64,000 bases of DNA from Opitutaceae bacterium. Its GTDB lineage: Bacteria; Verrucomicrobiota; Verrucomicrobiia; Opitutales; Opitutaceae. The stretch is from contig JACKPU010000006.1 of NCBI GenBank assembly GCA_024233285.1, positions 62,001 through 126,000 of the forward strand. The letters run 5' to 3'. The position numbers and the translations under genes were made by a program. The notes under the pieces were generated by a model. It saw only the letters and a program-made list of their open reading frames with translations, did not search any database and was not told where the DNA came from. Positions 18,437-30,001 of this stretch are shown here, piece after piece. The first letter of the stretch is position 1, and every line of letters starts with the position of its first letter.

Positions 18437-18877
18437 ATGTTCACTTGGTTGAAGCTTTTCTGGGCGGCATGTCGTCCCGGTGGGTCCGGGGCGCGCGGAG
18501 AATTGCTGGCGCGACGGCATTTGGAATCGAACGCGGGCATGCGCATCGTGGCCGCGAATTGGCGCAATCCGCAGGATCGGCGCGAGGAGCTGGATCTGGT
18601 GGCGATGGACGGCGAAGTGTTGGTGTTCGTCGAAGTCAAGACACGGGTCGCGGATGCGTTGGTGTCGGGCTATCATGCCGTGAACGCGCGGAAAAAGCGC
18701 GTGGTGCAACGGGCGGCGCGGGCTTACCTGCGGGGATTGCATCCGGCGCCACGCACGGTGCGTTTCGATATTGTTGAGGTGGCTTGGCCGCGTCGGGGCG
18801 GGCAACGCGCGCCGGAGGTGCGGCATTTCGCCAACGTGCCGTTGTTTCCGAAGCACTTTCGACCGGGCCGCGATTAG
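18437..18877 (+). CDS. YraN/UPF0102 family nuclease-like protein
   Basis: A 146-residue protein of the UPF0102 (YraN) family, which has a restriction-endonuclease-like fold. Key stretch: [20 protein letters not shown], then [20 protein letters not shown], which supplies the Asp and the E-x-K of a PD-(D/E)XK site, then KTR and [10 protein letters not shown]. The family is linked by context to DNA processing, but its role is not settled. The start is uncertain: ATGs at 18395, 18410 and 18437 are in frame; the last was chosen because residues before it overlap the divergent ATPase promoter region and are not conserved. It lies upstream of zwf with a gap of 92 bp. Confidence 0.8.
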   Translation: MFTWLKLFWAACRPGGSGARGELLARRHLESNAGMRIVAANWRNPQDRREELDLVAMDGEVLVFVEVKTRVADALVSGYHAVNARKKRVVQRAARAYLRGLHPAPRTVRFDIVEVAWPRRGGQRAPEVRHFANVPLFPKHFRPGRD

Positions 18878-18969
18878 ACTGGGACGCACCCGGACCGATG
18901 GGAACAGTCCGAATATGACCACCAAATGCCTTGCTTGCACGCGGCGCAGATTCAGAGACTGTGGGTTCC

Positions 18970-20508
18970 ATGGCTGAATCCCAGCGTCATCCTTTCCTCC
19001 ACGGTCTGAGCAAGCATCGCGGCGCACCCCCGACGGTCGTCGTCATCTTCGGTGCCTCCGGCGATTTGACCGCCCGGAAGCTGATCCCTGCGGTCTACAA
19101 TCTCGGCGTGGACAACCTGCTGCCGACCGATTTCCATTTGGTGGGCTACGGCCGCAAGGAGATTCCCGACGATGAATTCCGCACGCTGGCCGCGGATGCG
19201 ATCAAGGAGTTTTCGCGCCGTGAACTGGACCAGGACGTGTGGGCGCGCATCGCCAAGAACACGACCTACGTGGCCGGCGGTTATGATGACGCCGATGCAT
19301 TCAAGCGCCTGGCCAAGCACATTGATGAAATCGAGAAAGGGGTGGGCCGCGATGTGCAGGTGTTGTTCTACATTTCCACTCCGCCGTCGGTCTTCGCACC
19401 GATCTTGAAAAACCTTGGCGGAGCCGGGCTCGCGCAAAAGCACTTGGATCAGCCGCACCACGCGAAAGTCATCATCGAAAAGCCCTTCGGCCACGATCTG
19501 GCCTCAGCGCGCGAACTCAACGGCACGATCCGCTCCGTGTTTGAGGAGCATCAGGTTTATCGCATCGACCATTACCTTGGCAAAGAAACCGTGCAGGACC
19601 TGTTGGTGCAGCGTTTTGCCAACGCGATTTTCGAGCCGTTGTGGAATCGTAATTACATTGAAAGCGTGCAGATCACCGTGGCCGAGGAAGTCGGCGTCGG
19701 CTCGCGCGGCGGTTATTACGAGCAGAGCGGCGCATTGCGTGACATGATTCAAAATCACACGATGCAGCTCCTCGCCCTGACAGCGATGGAGCCGCCGGTG
19801 TCGCTTCATGCGGAATCGATTCGCGACGAAAAGGTCAAATTGCTCAAAGCCATTCAGCCGCTGCGGCTCGGTCCCGATGGCGATGTCGCCCGGGCGCAAT
19901 ACGCCGACGGCATGCTCGGCGGCAAACCCGCGCAGGGTTATTTGAAGGAGGAGGGCATTGCCGAGCATTCGAAGACCGAAACTTACGCGGCGCTGCGCCT
20001 TTCGATCAATAACTGGCGCTGGCAAGGTGTGCCGTTTTACCTGCGGTCAGGCAAGCGCATGGCCCGACGCGTTTCGGAGATCGCGATCAATTTTCGCCAT
20101 CCACCGGGCACGCTTTTTGCCGAGAGCGAAAAGTTCAATCTGGCCGGCAACACGCTCGCGTTTCAGATCCAGCCCGACGAAGGCCTGAGCCTCATCCTCA
20201 ATGCCAAGGTGCCCGGACTCGAGACGCGCACGCAGCCCGTGAAGATGAACTTCCGCTACGCCACCACCTTCGGTTCGAACACGCCCGAGGCTTATGAACG
20301 GCTCGTGCTGGATGCGATGATTGGTGACGGCACCTTGTTCATCCGCGGTGACGAGGCGGAGACTTCGTGGAAGCTTTGCACACCGTTGCTCGAATATTGG
20401 TCCGAGGCTGGTCGCGAAGGCATGGACAGCTATCCCGCGGGTTCGTGGGGGCCGCCGAGCGCCGATGCGTTGTTGGCCAAGAACAATCACCACTGGCGCC
20501 AACCCTGA
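18970..20508 (+). CDS. zwf: Glucose-6-phosphate 1-dehydrogenase
   Basis: A 512-residue enzyme that oxidises glucose 6-phosphate to 6-phosphogluconolactone with NADP, the entry to the oxidative pentose-phosphate pathway. The dinucleotide site is FGASGDLTARKLIP at residues 27-40. The signature active-site motif RIDHYLGKE is at 198-206 with catalytic His201 and Lys205. The substrate segment IIEKPFGHDL and the later SGKRM motif are present. The start at 18970 (MAESQRHPFL) was chosen over an ATG 13 codons upstream because it puts the NADP motif at the usual distance. The opcA-like gene follows after 3 bp, a clear operon that fits OpcA's role in assembling or activating this enzyme. Confidence 0.96.
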   Translation: MAESQRHPFLHGLSKHRGAPPTVVVIFGASGDLTARKLIPAVYNLGVDNLLPTDFHLVGYGRKEIPDDEFRTLAADAIKEFSRRELDQDVWARIAKNTTYVAGGYDDADAFKRLAKHIDEIEKGVGRDVQVLFYISTPPSVFAPILKNLGGAGLAQKHLDQPHHAKVIIEKPFGHDLASARELNGTIRSVFEEHQVYRIDHYLGKETVQDLLVQRFANAIFEPLWNRNYIESVQITVAEEVGVGSRGGYYEQSGALRDMIQNHTMQLLALTAMEPPVSLHAESIRDEKVKLLKAIQPLRLGPDGDVARAQYADGMLGGKPAQGYLKEEGIAEHSKTETYAALRLSINNWRWQGVPFYLRSGKRMARRVSEIAINFRHPPGTLFAESEKFNLAGNTLAFQIQPDEGLSLILNAKVPGLETRTQPVKMNFRYATTFGSNTPEAYERLVLDAMIGDGTLFIRGDEAETSWKLCTPLLEYWSEAGREGMDSYPAGSWGPPSADALLAKNNHHWRQP

Positions 20509-20511
20509 GCC

Positions 20512-21495
20512 ATGTCGTCGATCTTTGATGTTTTGCCGGGGATCGAGGTGCCGGTGGGCGAGATCTCCAAACGTCTGGCGCGGATGTGGAGCGACACCGC
20601 CGCGGAGGGCGGCACGGCACCCGATGCCGACGATGCCAAGGCGACGCAGGTCAACTTCGTCCTGCATCTCGGTTTGCAGACCACCGCGGACGACGCGGCG
20701 GCGCAGTTTCAGACGTTGGTCAAGTTTTCGCGGCGCTATCCCTGCCGGACAGTCGTGCTCTGCCCGCAATCGGCCGCCGAGGACAAGGGCGGCATGGAGA
20801 TTCGCGCGAAGATTTACGGCGAGTGTCATTTCGGCAAATCGAAGAGCGACAAGCGCTGCGTGGAATTTGTGATGCTGAATTACTCGAGGGCAGCGCGCGG
20901 ATTCTTGGAAAACCAAGTTTCGATCTGTCTCTCGACCGATCTGCCGCTGTATTACTGGGCGCATCGCTTTTCCGCGAGTTCCAAACTCGCTGATTACCGC
21001 TATCTGCTGGGCCGCGCGAAGCGCGTGCTGCTCGACAGCGCCATCGCGCCGGAAGGGGCATTGACGTATCCGTGGCCCAATCCGTCGACGTTGCGCGATT
21101 TGGTCTATTCGCGGTTGCTACCCGTCCGTCAGACCGTCGGGCAGTTCATCGCCGGGTATGCGCCGCAAGCTGTCGCCGAGGGCCTGAAGCAAGTGGTGAT
21201 TGCCCACGGCACCGATTTGTCGGCGGAGGGCCGGGCCCTGGCCGGCTGGTTGCAGCGCCGCCTGGCCGCCTGCGGTGCCGCTGAGATTGACTGCCAGCTC
21301 AAATCCGAGGGCGAGCACAAGCTCGCGATCGAGTTTCACTATGCCGATGCGGAGAAAAAATTCCACTGGCAGGGCGACCTTAAGAGCGGGCATGCCCACT
21401 TCAAATGCAACCTCAACGGCGCGCTGTCCGAGCTCTCCACTTCGATGAGTCTGCTCCCGTCGGAAACGGCGCTGAGCGAAGCGATGTTCTTCTGA
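20512..21495 (+). CDS. opcA: OpcA-like glucose-6-phosphate dehydrogenase assembly protein
   Basis: A 327-residue protein of the OpcA family, which in cyanobacteria and actinobacteria promotes assembly and activity of glucose-6-phosphate dehydrogenase. Recognisable segments: ATQVNFVLHLGL near the N-terminus, FSRRYPCRTVVLCPQS, GECHFGKSKSDKRCVEFVML, LSTDLPLYYWAHRFSAS and the long C-terminal STLRDLVYSRLLPVRQTVG. The start lies 3 bp after the zwf stop, so translation is probably coupled. This context supports the name more than sequence memory alone. No catalytic motif is expected. It is convergent with the SGNH hydrolase gene. Confidence 0.85.
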   Translation: MSSIFDVLPGIEVPVGEISKRLARMWSDTAAEGGTAPDADDAKATQVNFVLHLGLQTTADDAAAQFQTLVKFSRRYPCRTVVLCPQSAAEDKGGMEIRAKIYGECHFGKSKSDKRCVEFVMLNYSRAARGFLENQVSICLSTDLPLYYWAHRFSASSKLADYRYLLGRAKRVLLDSAIAPEGALTYPWPNPSTLRDLVYSRLLPVRQTVGQFIAGYAPQAVAEGLKQVVIAHGTDLSAEGRALAGWLQRRLAACGAAEIDCQLKSEGEHKLAIEFHYADAEKKFHWQGDLKSGHAHFKCNLNGALSELSTSMSLLPSETALSEAMFF

Positions 21496-21519
21496 AGCCG
21501 GCGCGGGCTTGGATCGCGA

Positions 21520-22710
21520 TCAGTGCGCCGCGCGCAGCAGCGCTTCCAGTTTCGCGCGTAACAGGGTGTCCGGTGGATTGGATTCATTCGCCAGCCGACG
21601 CACGACGGGCAGACCTTTGTCCTGCACACCGTGGAGCATGAGTTCCTCGACTTCGCGGTGTGAGTCAGCCGGAGAGGAGTGGAACAACGATGGCAGGATC
21701 GGGAGACAATCCCATCTGCCCGGGACAAAGCTTTGGGCGCGATTCAGGATCATCGCGAAGGCGCGGTAGAATTGTTCGCGCGTGACGCCTTCGAGCTGCG
21801 GTGGTGCCGTAACCACAAACAAGTCGGGTGGGGCCAGGGTGGGTTCATCACGATAGCGCGTCCAGCCGAGCTGCAAGACCTCCTGTTCGAGCTCGAGAAT
21901 CGATTTGCCGGTGGCGTTCCACGGAATCACGGTCACCGAGGTCGCGGGCGAAATGGCCTTCAAGGCGGTGGCGATGAGGGTGTCGCACGGAGTCATGGCG
22001 ACGATGCGCACGGGCTGACGGTCCGCCAATCGGGATCGCAGACGGGGGAGCGAAGCGGGGAATGCCGGTGGCTCGGTCGCCACGAAAGGTTCGGCACTCA
22101 ACGCTGCCATGATCACGTCCGCAAACAGGTTGTGGCCGCGCAGGTTGGGGTGCACGGGATCGCTCATCAGTCGCATCCAAGTCTCCGGGCCGCGATCGTG
22201 CTCGGTTCGGTAAAACGCGTGGGCGTCGGCCAGCGTGACCTCGGTTTCGCCGGCCACCTGGCGCATGATGGCGGCGAATTCGCTGATGCGGCTGACCGGC
22301 CGGGCAGGGTCTTCATCGTAAGCGTAGTTAGGTGTCACCAAGACGACTTCGGCGCCCTTCGCCTGGATGCCGCGCACGATCGCACGGAGATTGCCGGCGT
22401 ATTCCGCAGGGCTGGCATGCACCACATCATTCATGCCGAACATCACCACCACCAGATGGGGGGCATGCACGAGCACATCGGAAGTGAGACGTGCGAGTGC
22501 CTGCGCGCTGGTGTTGCCGCTGATGCCGGCATTGATGATTTGAACGTCCGCAGCCGGGAAGCGCTGCCGCAGCTTATCACCCAACAGTTCGGGCCAGGCG
22601 TGAACCGCCCCGGTGTGATAGTAGACGCCGGTGATACTGTCGCCGAAGCCGACAATTTTGACCGATTCATCGCTTTGCAATCGTTGCAGGATACTGAGGG
22701 TGGGGCGCAC
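21520..22710 (-). CDS. SGNH/GDSL hydrolase with an extra C-terminal domain
   Basis: A 396-residue serine hydrolase, probably an esterase or carbohydrate deacetylase. Residues 1-205 form the SGNH domain: block I GFGDSITG with nucleophile Ser25, block II around INAGISGNT, block III FGMNDVV with Asn94, and block V DPVHPN with Asp184 and His187. Residues about 210-396 form a second alpha/beta-like region (QPVRIVAMTPCDTLIATALK; PPDLFVVTAPPQLEG) that I do not recognise. No signal peptide is seen, so a cytoplasmic location is likely. It follows an uncertain small ORF and tyrS on the same strand, and converges with opcA. The substrate is unknown. Confidence 0.82.
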   Translation of the reverse strand: MRPTLSILQRLQSDESVKIVGFGDSITGVYYHTGAVHAWPELLGDKLRQRFPAADVQIINAGISGNTSAQALARLTSDVLVHAPHLVVVMFGMNDVVHASPAEYAGNLRAIVRGIQAKGAEVVLVTPNYAYDEDPARPVSRISEFAAIMRQVAGETEVTLADAHAFYRTEHDRGPETWMRLMSDPVHPNLRGHNLFADVIMAALSAEPFVATEPPAFPASLPRLRSRLADRQPVRIVAMTPCDTLIATALKAISPATSVTVIPWNATGKSILELEQEVLQLGWTRYRDEPTLAPPDLFVVTAPPQLEGVTREQFYRAFAMILNRAQSFVPGRWDCLPILPSLFHSSPADSHREVEELMLHGVQDKGLPVVRRLANESNPPDTLLRAKLEALLRAAH

Positions 22711-22725
22711 GTCGTGGGGACGGTG

Positions 22726-23001
22726 TCAGGGTGTCGCGAATGCGCAACGCACAAGCGAGTCATCCGCGATCGGCAGTGCCAGCGGCAGTGGGTGCGAATC
22801 GGGCGGGACCATGTTCAACTGCCGGCCGAGAAATCCGAAACGCGTGCCGCCGGCCTTGGATAAGTGGGGACCGGGTCGATCCTCGAAACGGGATACCCGC
22901 GTGCGGCAAACTTGACTGGGGCAAGGATCGTGGGGCAACCGCGCCGAATCGTGCGGACCACTTAGCAGGTAATGCCCGCCGCGCGGGTCCAGCGGCGCCA
23001 C
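22726..23001 (-). CDS. Uncertain 91-codon ORF filling the tyrS-SGNH gap
   Basis: This ORF occupies most of the only long stretch (22711-23023) without a firm gene. It would start at GTG 23001, 22 bp after tyrS, and end 15 bp before the SGNH gene, on the same strand. The C-terminal half (FGFLGRQLNMVPPDSHPLPL) reads like real protein and third codon positions look GC-rich, but I recognise no family. It may be a small gene, the remains of a larger decayed gene, or chance. Nothing else, such as a terminator or RNA, was seen in this stretch. Confidence 0.35.
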   Translation of the reverse strand: MAPLDPRGGHYLLSGPHDSARLPHDPCPSQVCRTRVSRFEDRPGPHLSKAGGTRFGFLGRQLNMVPPDSHPLPLALPIADDSLVRCAFATP

Positions 23002-23023
23002 GCGGGAAATGAAGAAGCTGGGC

Positions 23024-24304
23024 TCAGTCGGCGACGTTGATCACGGCGTAGCTGCGCTTGCCTTTGCGGAGCAGCAGGTATTTGCCGAAGAGCAGATCGG
23101 CGGTCGTGATGGCGCGGGTGTTGTCGGGCGACTTGACGTTGTTCACATAAATGCCGCCGCCGTCGATGTCCTTGCGAGCCTGACCCTTGGACGGACAGAG
23201 ACCGCAGTGCACGAGCAATTCGATCAGGAGCGCGCCGCTGCCTTCAAGTCCGTCGCGGGCGAAGTCCTTCGTCGGCACTTCGCCGACGACATCGCGAAAT
23301 GTTTCCTCGCTGGTGTCGCCGATTTCGGCACCGAACAGAATGGCGCTGGCCTTGAGGGCGGCGTCGAGCGCGGCTTCACCATGCACGAGTTTGGTGACCT
23401 CGCGGGCAAGGGCCTTGTGGGCTTCGCGCGCCCCGGGGTTGGCGGTGTGCGCGGCTTCGAGCGCTTCGATTTCCTCGCGACTGAGGAACGTGAATTTGCG
23501 CAAGTATTCGCTGATCTTCGCGTCCTCGGTGTTGATGAAAAACTGGTAGAACTTGTAGGGGCTGGTCTTTTGGGGATCGAGCCAGACGGCACCGCCCTCG
23601 GTTTTGCCGAACTTGGTGCCGTCGGCCTTGGTGATGAGCGGGAAAGTCCAACCCCAGGCGGGCACGCCGAGTTTTTTGCGGATGAGATCAGTGCCGGCGG
23701 TGATGTTGCCCCATTGATCGGAGCCACCGATTTGCAATTCGCAGTTCTGCGTCTTGCGCAGGTGGTAGAAATCGTGCGCTTGGAGCAGCTGGTAGCTGAA
23801 CTCCGTGTAGCTGATGCCACTGTCACCTTCCATGCGCGACTTCACCGAGTCCTTCGCGAGCATCTGGTTGACGGAAAAATGTTTTCCGATGTCGCGCAGA
23901 AAATCGAGAAAACTGAGTGGTGCGGTCCAATCGGCGTTGTCGACCAGCACGGCGGGGTTGTCTGCGGCCTCGAAATCAAGGAGGCGGGCAAGCTGCTGTT
24001 TGATGCAGGCAACGTTGTGCGCGAGCTGCTCGCGGGTGAGCAGGTTGCGCTCGGCGGATTTGCCGGAGGGATCGCCGACCATGCCGGTCGCACCGCCGGC
24101 GAGGGCGATGGGGTGGTGGCCGGCGAGTTGGAAGCGGCGGAGCGTCAGCTGGCCCATCAGATGGCCGACGTGGAGCGAGTCGCCGGTGGGGTCGAAGCCG
24201 CAATACAAGGCCACCGGTCCTTCACTCAGGCGCTTGGTGAGCGCATCAAGGTCCGTGCAGTCGGCCAGCAGGCCGCGCCATTGCAGATCGTCAGTCAGAT
24301 TCAT
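23024..24304 (-). CDS. tyrS: Tyrosyl-tRNA synthetase
   Basis: A 426-residue class I synthetase that charges tRNA-Tyr. The HIGH-type motif reads HVGH at residues 45-48, within CGFDPTGDSLHVGHL. The tyrosine pocket includes SYTEFSYQLLQAHDFYHL and QIGGSDQWGNITAG. The KMSKS-type loop is KFGKT near residue 231, the form common in bacterial TyrRS. The C-terminal end has an S4 RNA-binding domain (CPSKGQARKDIDGGGIYVNN). The start at 24304 (MNLTDDLQWRG) was chosen because the upstream in-frame ATGs add GC-rich, non-conserved residues. It is divergent from the peroxiredoxin gene across 194 bp, where an inverted repeat lies. Confidence 0.96.
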   Translation of the reverse strand: MNLTDDLQWRGLLADCTDLDALTKRLSEGPVALYCGFDPTGDSLHVGHLMGQLTLRRFQLAGHHPIALAGGATGMVGDPSGKSAERNLLTREQLAHNVACIKQQLARLLDFEAADNPAVLVDNADWTAPLSFLDFLRDIGKHFSVNQMLAKDSVKSRMEGDSGISYTEFSYQLLQAHDFYHLRKTQNCELQIGGSDQWGNITAGTDLIRKKLGVPAWGWTFPLITKADGTKFGKTEGGAVWLDPQKTSPYKFYQFFINTEDAKISEYLRKFTFLSREEIEALEAAHTANPGAREAHKALAREVTKLVHGEAALDAALKASAILFGAEIGDTSEETFRDVVGEVPTKDFARDGLEGSGALLIELLVHCGLCPSKGQARKDIDGGGIYVNNVKSPDNTRAITTADLLFGKYLLLRKGKRSYAVINVAD

Positions 24305-24374
24305 AGCAGGGCCGATCATTAACGCGGGCCGGGCCGGGCCGCGCAAACAAATCTTATGGGGGCGTTTGGGATAA

Positions 24375-24431
24375 TAGAATCCGCCCTTCTATACGGAAAA
24401 TCGGTTTGTCAGTTGGCGAAGGCGGATTCTA
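24375..24431. repeat. Inverted repeat between tyrS and peroxiredoxin genes
   Basis: TAGAATCCGCC (24375-24385) and GGCGGATTCTA (24421-24431) are perfect 11-nt inverted arms with a 35-nt spacer, in the divergent region of tyrS and the peroxiredoxin gene. The GGCGGATT core is close to that of the other REP-like elements in the window, so this is probably a related mobile or regulatory repeat. Confidence 0.5.
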
Positions 24432-24498
24432 CCTTTGCCATCCCGGTTGTGGAAGTGTTTGGCTTCCATTCCGAAATTAACCCTCAACTCATTTCATC

Positions 24499-24972
24499 AT
24501 GCCCATCGCAGTAGGTTCCACCGCCCCCGATTTCACCCTCAAGAGCAAGACGGCCGACGGCCTGATTGACGTCAAACTCAGTGAGTTGACCGCGCAAGGT
24601 CCCGTGGTGCTGCTTTTCTTCCCGTTGGCCTACACGGGAGTTTGCACGCAGGAGTTTTGCGACGTGACCTCCGGCCTGTCCGCTTATGAAAGCCTCGGCG
24701 CGAAAGTCGTCGGCATCAGCGTGGACAGCCCGTTCACACAGGAGGCTTGGGCCAAGACGAACGGTATCAAGACCACGCTCGTGAGCGACCTAAACAAGGA
24801 CGTCACCAAGGCCTACGACGTGCTGTTCCCCATGCTGGCCGGCGTTGGCGACACCTCCGCTCGCGCGGCCTTCGTCATCGGCAAGGATGGCACGGTCAAA
24901 TATGCCGAACAGACCCCGACGCCGAAGGACCTGCCGAATTTCGAAGCTGTCAAAGCCGCCTTGGCCGGCTGA
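24499..24972 (+). CDS. Peroxiredoxin (AhpC/Bcp/AhpE superfamily)
   Basis: A 157-residue thiol peroxidase that would reduce hydrogen peroxide and organic peroxides in the cytoplasm. It shows the redoxin fold from the start (VGSTAPDFTLKSK), and FFPLAYTGVCTQEFC carries the peroxidatic Cys49 in a TxxC-like setting; Cys54, five residues later, could be a resolving cysteine as in Bcp-type enzymes. A conserved Arg follows in GDTSARAAFVI. Length fits the family. There is no Shine-Dalgarno sequence before the ATG. It is 62 bp upstream of aconitase on the same strand, an iron-sulfur enzyme sensitive to oxidation, so joint expression would make sense but is not shown. Confidence 0.88.
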   Translation: MPIAVGSTAPDFTLKSKTADGLIDVKLSELTAQGPVVLLFFPLAYTGVCTQEFCDVTSGLSAYESLGAKVVGISVDSPFTQEAWAKTNGIKTTLVSDLNKDVTKAYDVLFPMLAGVGDTSARAAFVIGKDGTVKYAEQTPTPKDLPNFEAVKAALAG

Positions 24973-25034
24973 TTTTCCAGTGCAGCCGTCGCAGGCTGCG
25001 CTTCCCGTTTTAATCGTATCGCCAGCAATCATCC

Positions 25035-27857
<2,823 letters not shown>

Positions 27858-27866
27858 TTCGACATT

Positions 27867-27905
27867 AGGCGGGCTGACCGGAATGGTGAGCCCGCTTTGC
27901 CTTTT
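27867..27905 (+). terminator. Rho-independent terminator after acnA
   Basis: Stem GCGGGCT (27869-27875) / AGCCCGC (27889-27895) with a 13-nt loop, followed by TTTGCCTTTT. It begins 11 bp after the acnA stop and precedes the STAS gene. The loop is large and the T-tract interrupted, so it may be leaky. Confidence 0.65.
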
Positions 27906-27929
27906 AGCCGAAATTGGTGACATTACCGC

Positions 27930-28442
27930 ATGGCCGACTCTGACAAGCCAGTCTTCTTGGTTGATGCGTATTCCGATCCCGCCGTCGTGCGCATCGAAGG
28001 GCGGGCTTGTTTTCAAAACAGCGGCTGCTTGAAGGACTTCATCACCAACATGGTGGCGCAGGGCAAGACGCGCTTCGTGCTCGATTTTCAGCACTGCTCA
28101 AGCATGGACAGCACCTTTCTTGGCGTGTTGGCCGGTGCGGCCCTGCAGTTGCGCAAGGCGACCGGCGGCAAAGGCCAATTCGTCCTCGCACGCGTGGGGC
28201 AGCGAAATCTCGAGCTCATTCGCAATCTTGGCCTCCACCGGCTGATGACGGTGGACGCGGGCGATTTCAGGATGAATTTCGACAAATGCGACCATGCCCT
28301 CACTCAGGCCCAGCAGGATGAGCTTTCAAACGCCCGCATGGTGCTGGAGGCGCATGAAAACCTGATCTCGGCCGACGAGGGCAACCGTTCGAAGTTTCAG
28401 GACGTGCTGGCGTTCTTGAAAAACCGGGTCGATCACAAGTAA
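27930..28442 (+). CDS. STAS-domain protein (anti-sigma factor antagonist type)
   Basis: A 170-residue protein. Residues about 10-115 form a STAS domain: RIEGRACFQN, then FVLDFQHCSSMDSTFLGVL, where Ser61 after Asp60 matches the phospho-acceptor serine of SpoIIAA/RsbV-type antagonists (usual form DSxGLG; here Gly is replaced by Phe). A helical tail of about 50 residues (NARMVLEAHENLISADEGN) follows and is not typical of single-domain RsbV proteins. The PP2C-type phosphatase gene starts 21 bp downstream and would dephosphorylate it in a partner-switching pathway. No anti-sigma kinase or sigma factor gene is close. Confidence 0.82.
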   Translation: MADSDKPVFLVDAYSDPAVVRIEGRACFQNSGCLKDFITNMVAQGKTRFVLDFQHCSSMDSTFLGVLAGAALQLRKATGGKGQFVLARVGQRNLELIRNLGLHRLMTVDAGDFRMNFDKCDHALTQAQQDELSNARMVLEAHENLISADEGNRSKFQDVLAFLKNRVDHK

Positions 28443-28463
28443 TCCGTTTCCTGCGCATTCGCA

Positions 28464-29942
28464 TTGCCGCGACCTCGCCGGCGTGCCAAACCGGCATTCC
28501 CCATGTTTTTGGTTTTTCTCGGTATCCTGTTCGGCGCGCTCGCGATGTTGGTGCCGCTTTATCGCGCCCAGAAGCAAGTCGCCCGATTGGAGGAGGAAAA
28601 GCAGCAAGTCGAGCAAGAGCGCGAGCTGGTCGTGGATTTCATGCATCACATGGTTGAGGCGCTGGGCGAGGGGCTCACGCAGGATGAATTGCGGCAGCGC
28701 ATTGTGCATGCGGCAATTTTGTGTTCCGGGTCGCTCAGCGCGGCCCTGTTTGAACGCACGGGGGACGGCAACATGCGCGGGGTGGCCGTGGAGGGCCTGT
28801 TTCCGCCTCACCGTCCGCTGCCGCCGGCCGCGCGCGAAAAACTCACCACCCGGGCCAAGTTCATTGAACAGGTGCTGCGTTCGGAAAGTTTTCCCGACAA
28901 CGAAGGCGTCGTCGGAGCCGTGGTGCAGACCGGCAAGGGACAGCTCATTGCCGATGCGGCGGCGGATGACCGTATCGTGCGCCATGAGGATGCGTCGTTG
29001 AAAGTCCGTTCGGTCATCGCCGTGCCGTTGCAGTTTCGCGACGAGTTTTTCGGCGTGCTGGCGGTGGCCAACTCGACCGATGGTTCCCCGTTCACCGGCA
29101 CGGATTTCTCGCTCATGCAATCGCTGGCCGAACAGGCAGCGCTCGCGTTGCACAACGCGCGCTTTCTCAACTATCAGATCGAGAAAAAACAGATCGACCT
29201 GGACCTCTCGCTGGCCAGCGGCATCCAGCAAATGCTGCTGCCGGATGCCATGCCGGAGATCGACGGGCTCGATATCGATGCACGATACACGCCGGCGCAA
29301 AAAGTCGGGGGGGATCTTTATGATGTCTTCGCGTTGTCCCCGCGGCGAATCGGAGTGGCGGTGGCGGATGTCTCGGGCAAGGGAATCCCGGCGTCGTTGC
29401 TGATGGCGATCTGTCGCACGAGCCTGCGGCAAATCGCGCCGCGTCATGATTCGCCGGCAAAGACCTTGACCGAGCTGAATCGGTCCCTCGGCGGCAACTT
29501 GAGCAATGGCATGTTCATCACGATGCTTTATGCCGTGGTGGACCTCGATGCTGGCAGCGTGACGTTTGCGCGGGCCGGCCACGAACTCCCGCTGCTGTCG
29601 CGGCGCAACGCGCTGACGGGCGTGCCTGACGAATCGTATGTCGGCTCCGAGGGCATGTCGCTGGGCATGGTGCCGGACGAAATCTTCGCCGAAGTGATCG
29701 AAGACAGGACCGAGCTGTTTGCGTCCGGGGACTTTTTGATCCTCTACACTGACGGTATCACCGAGGCGCCGAACGAGGAGGAGAAGGAATTCTCCAACTC
29801 CCGTTTGGCCGACACGGTGCGGACCTTGCATAGTCGGACGGCCAAGGAGTTGAACGACGGCATTTTGGAAAGTGTGCACCGTTTTACCGGCAACGAACCG
29901 CAGCGCGACGACTTTACCCTCGTGGCGGTAAAGCGCACGTAG
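28464..29942 (+). CDS. Membrane-anchored GAF-SpoIIE (PP2C-type) phosphatase, RsbU-like
   Basis: A 492-residue regulator. Residues about 14-33 are a transmembrane helix ([19 protein letters not shown]), then a short coiled coil, a GAF domain at about 75-235 ([20 protein letters not shown]) and a PPM/SpoIIE phosphatase domain at about 250-490. Phosphatase motifs: [40 protein letters not shown] and [11 protein letters not shown], which supply the metal-binding Asp residues. It probably senses a signal through GAF and dephosphorylates the STAS protein encoded just upstream. The pair forms half of a partner-switching module; the kinase must be elsewhere if the model holds. Confidence 0.88.
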   Translation: MPRPRRRAKPAFPMFLVFLGILFGALAMLVPLYRAQKQVARLEEEKQQVEQERELVVDFMHHMVEALGEGLTQDELRQRIVHAAILCSGSLSAALFERTGDGNMRGVAVEGLFPPHRPLPPAAREKLTTRAKFIEQVLRSESFPDNEGVVGAVVQTGKGQLIADAAADDRIVRHEDASLKVRSVIAVPLQFRDEFFGVLAVANSTDGSPFTGTDFSLMQSLAEQAALALHNARFLNYQIEKKQIDLDLSLASGIQQMLLPDAMPEIDGLDIDARYTPAQKVGGDLYDVFALSPRRIGVAVADVSGKGIPASLLMAICRTSLRQIAPRHDSPAKTLTELNRSLGGNLSNGMFITMLYAVVDLDAGSVTFARAGHELPLLSRRNALTGVPDESYVGSEGMSLGMVPDEIFAEVIEDRTELFASGDFLILYTDGITEAPNEEEKEFSNSRLADTVRTLHSRTAKELNDGILESVHRFTGNEPQRDDFTLVAVKRT

Positions 29943-30001
29943 CCGGCTCGCGGAAAAAGGGCGTTGCGCCGGACGAAACCGCCGGTTGCGATAGCGCTCC
30001 C

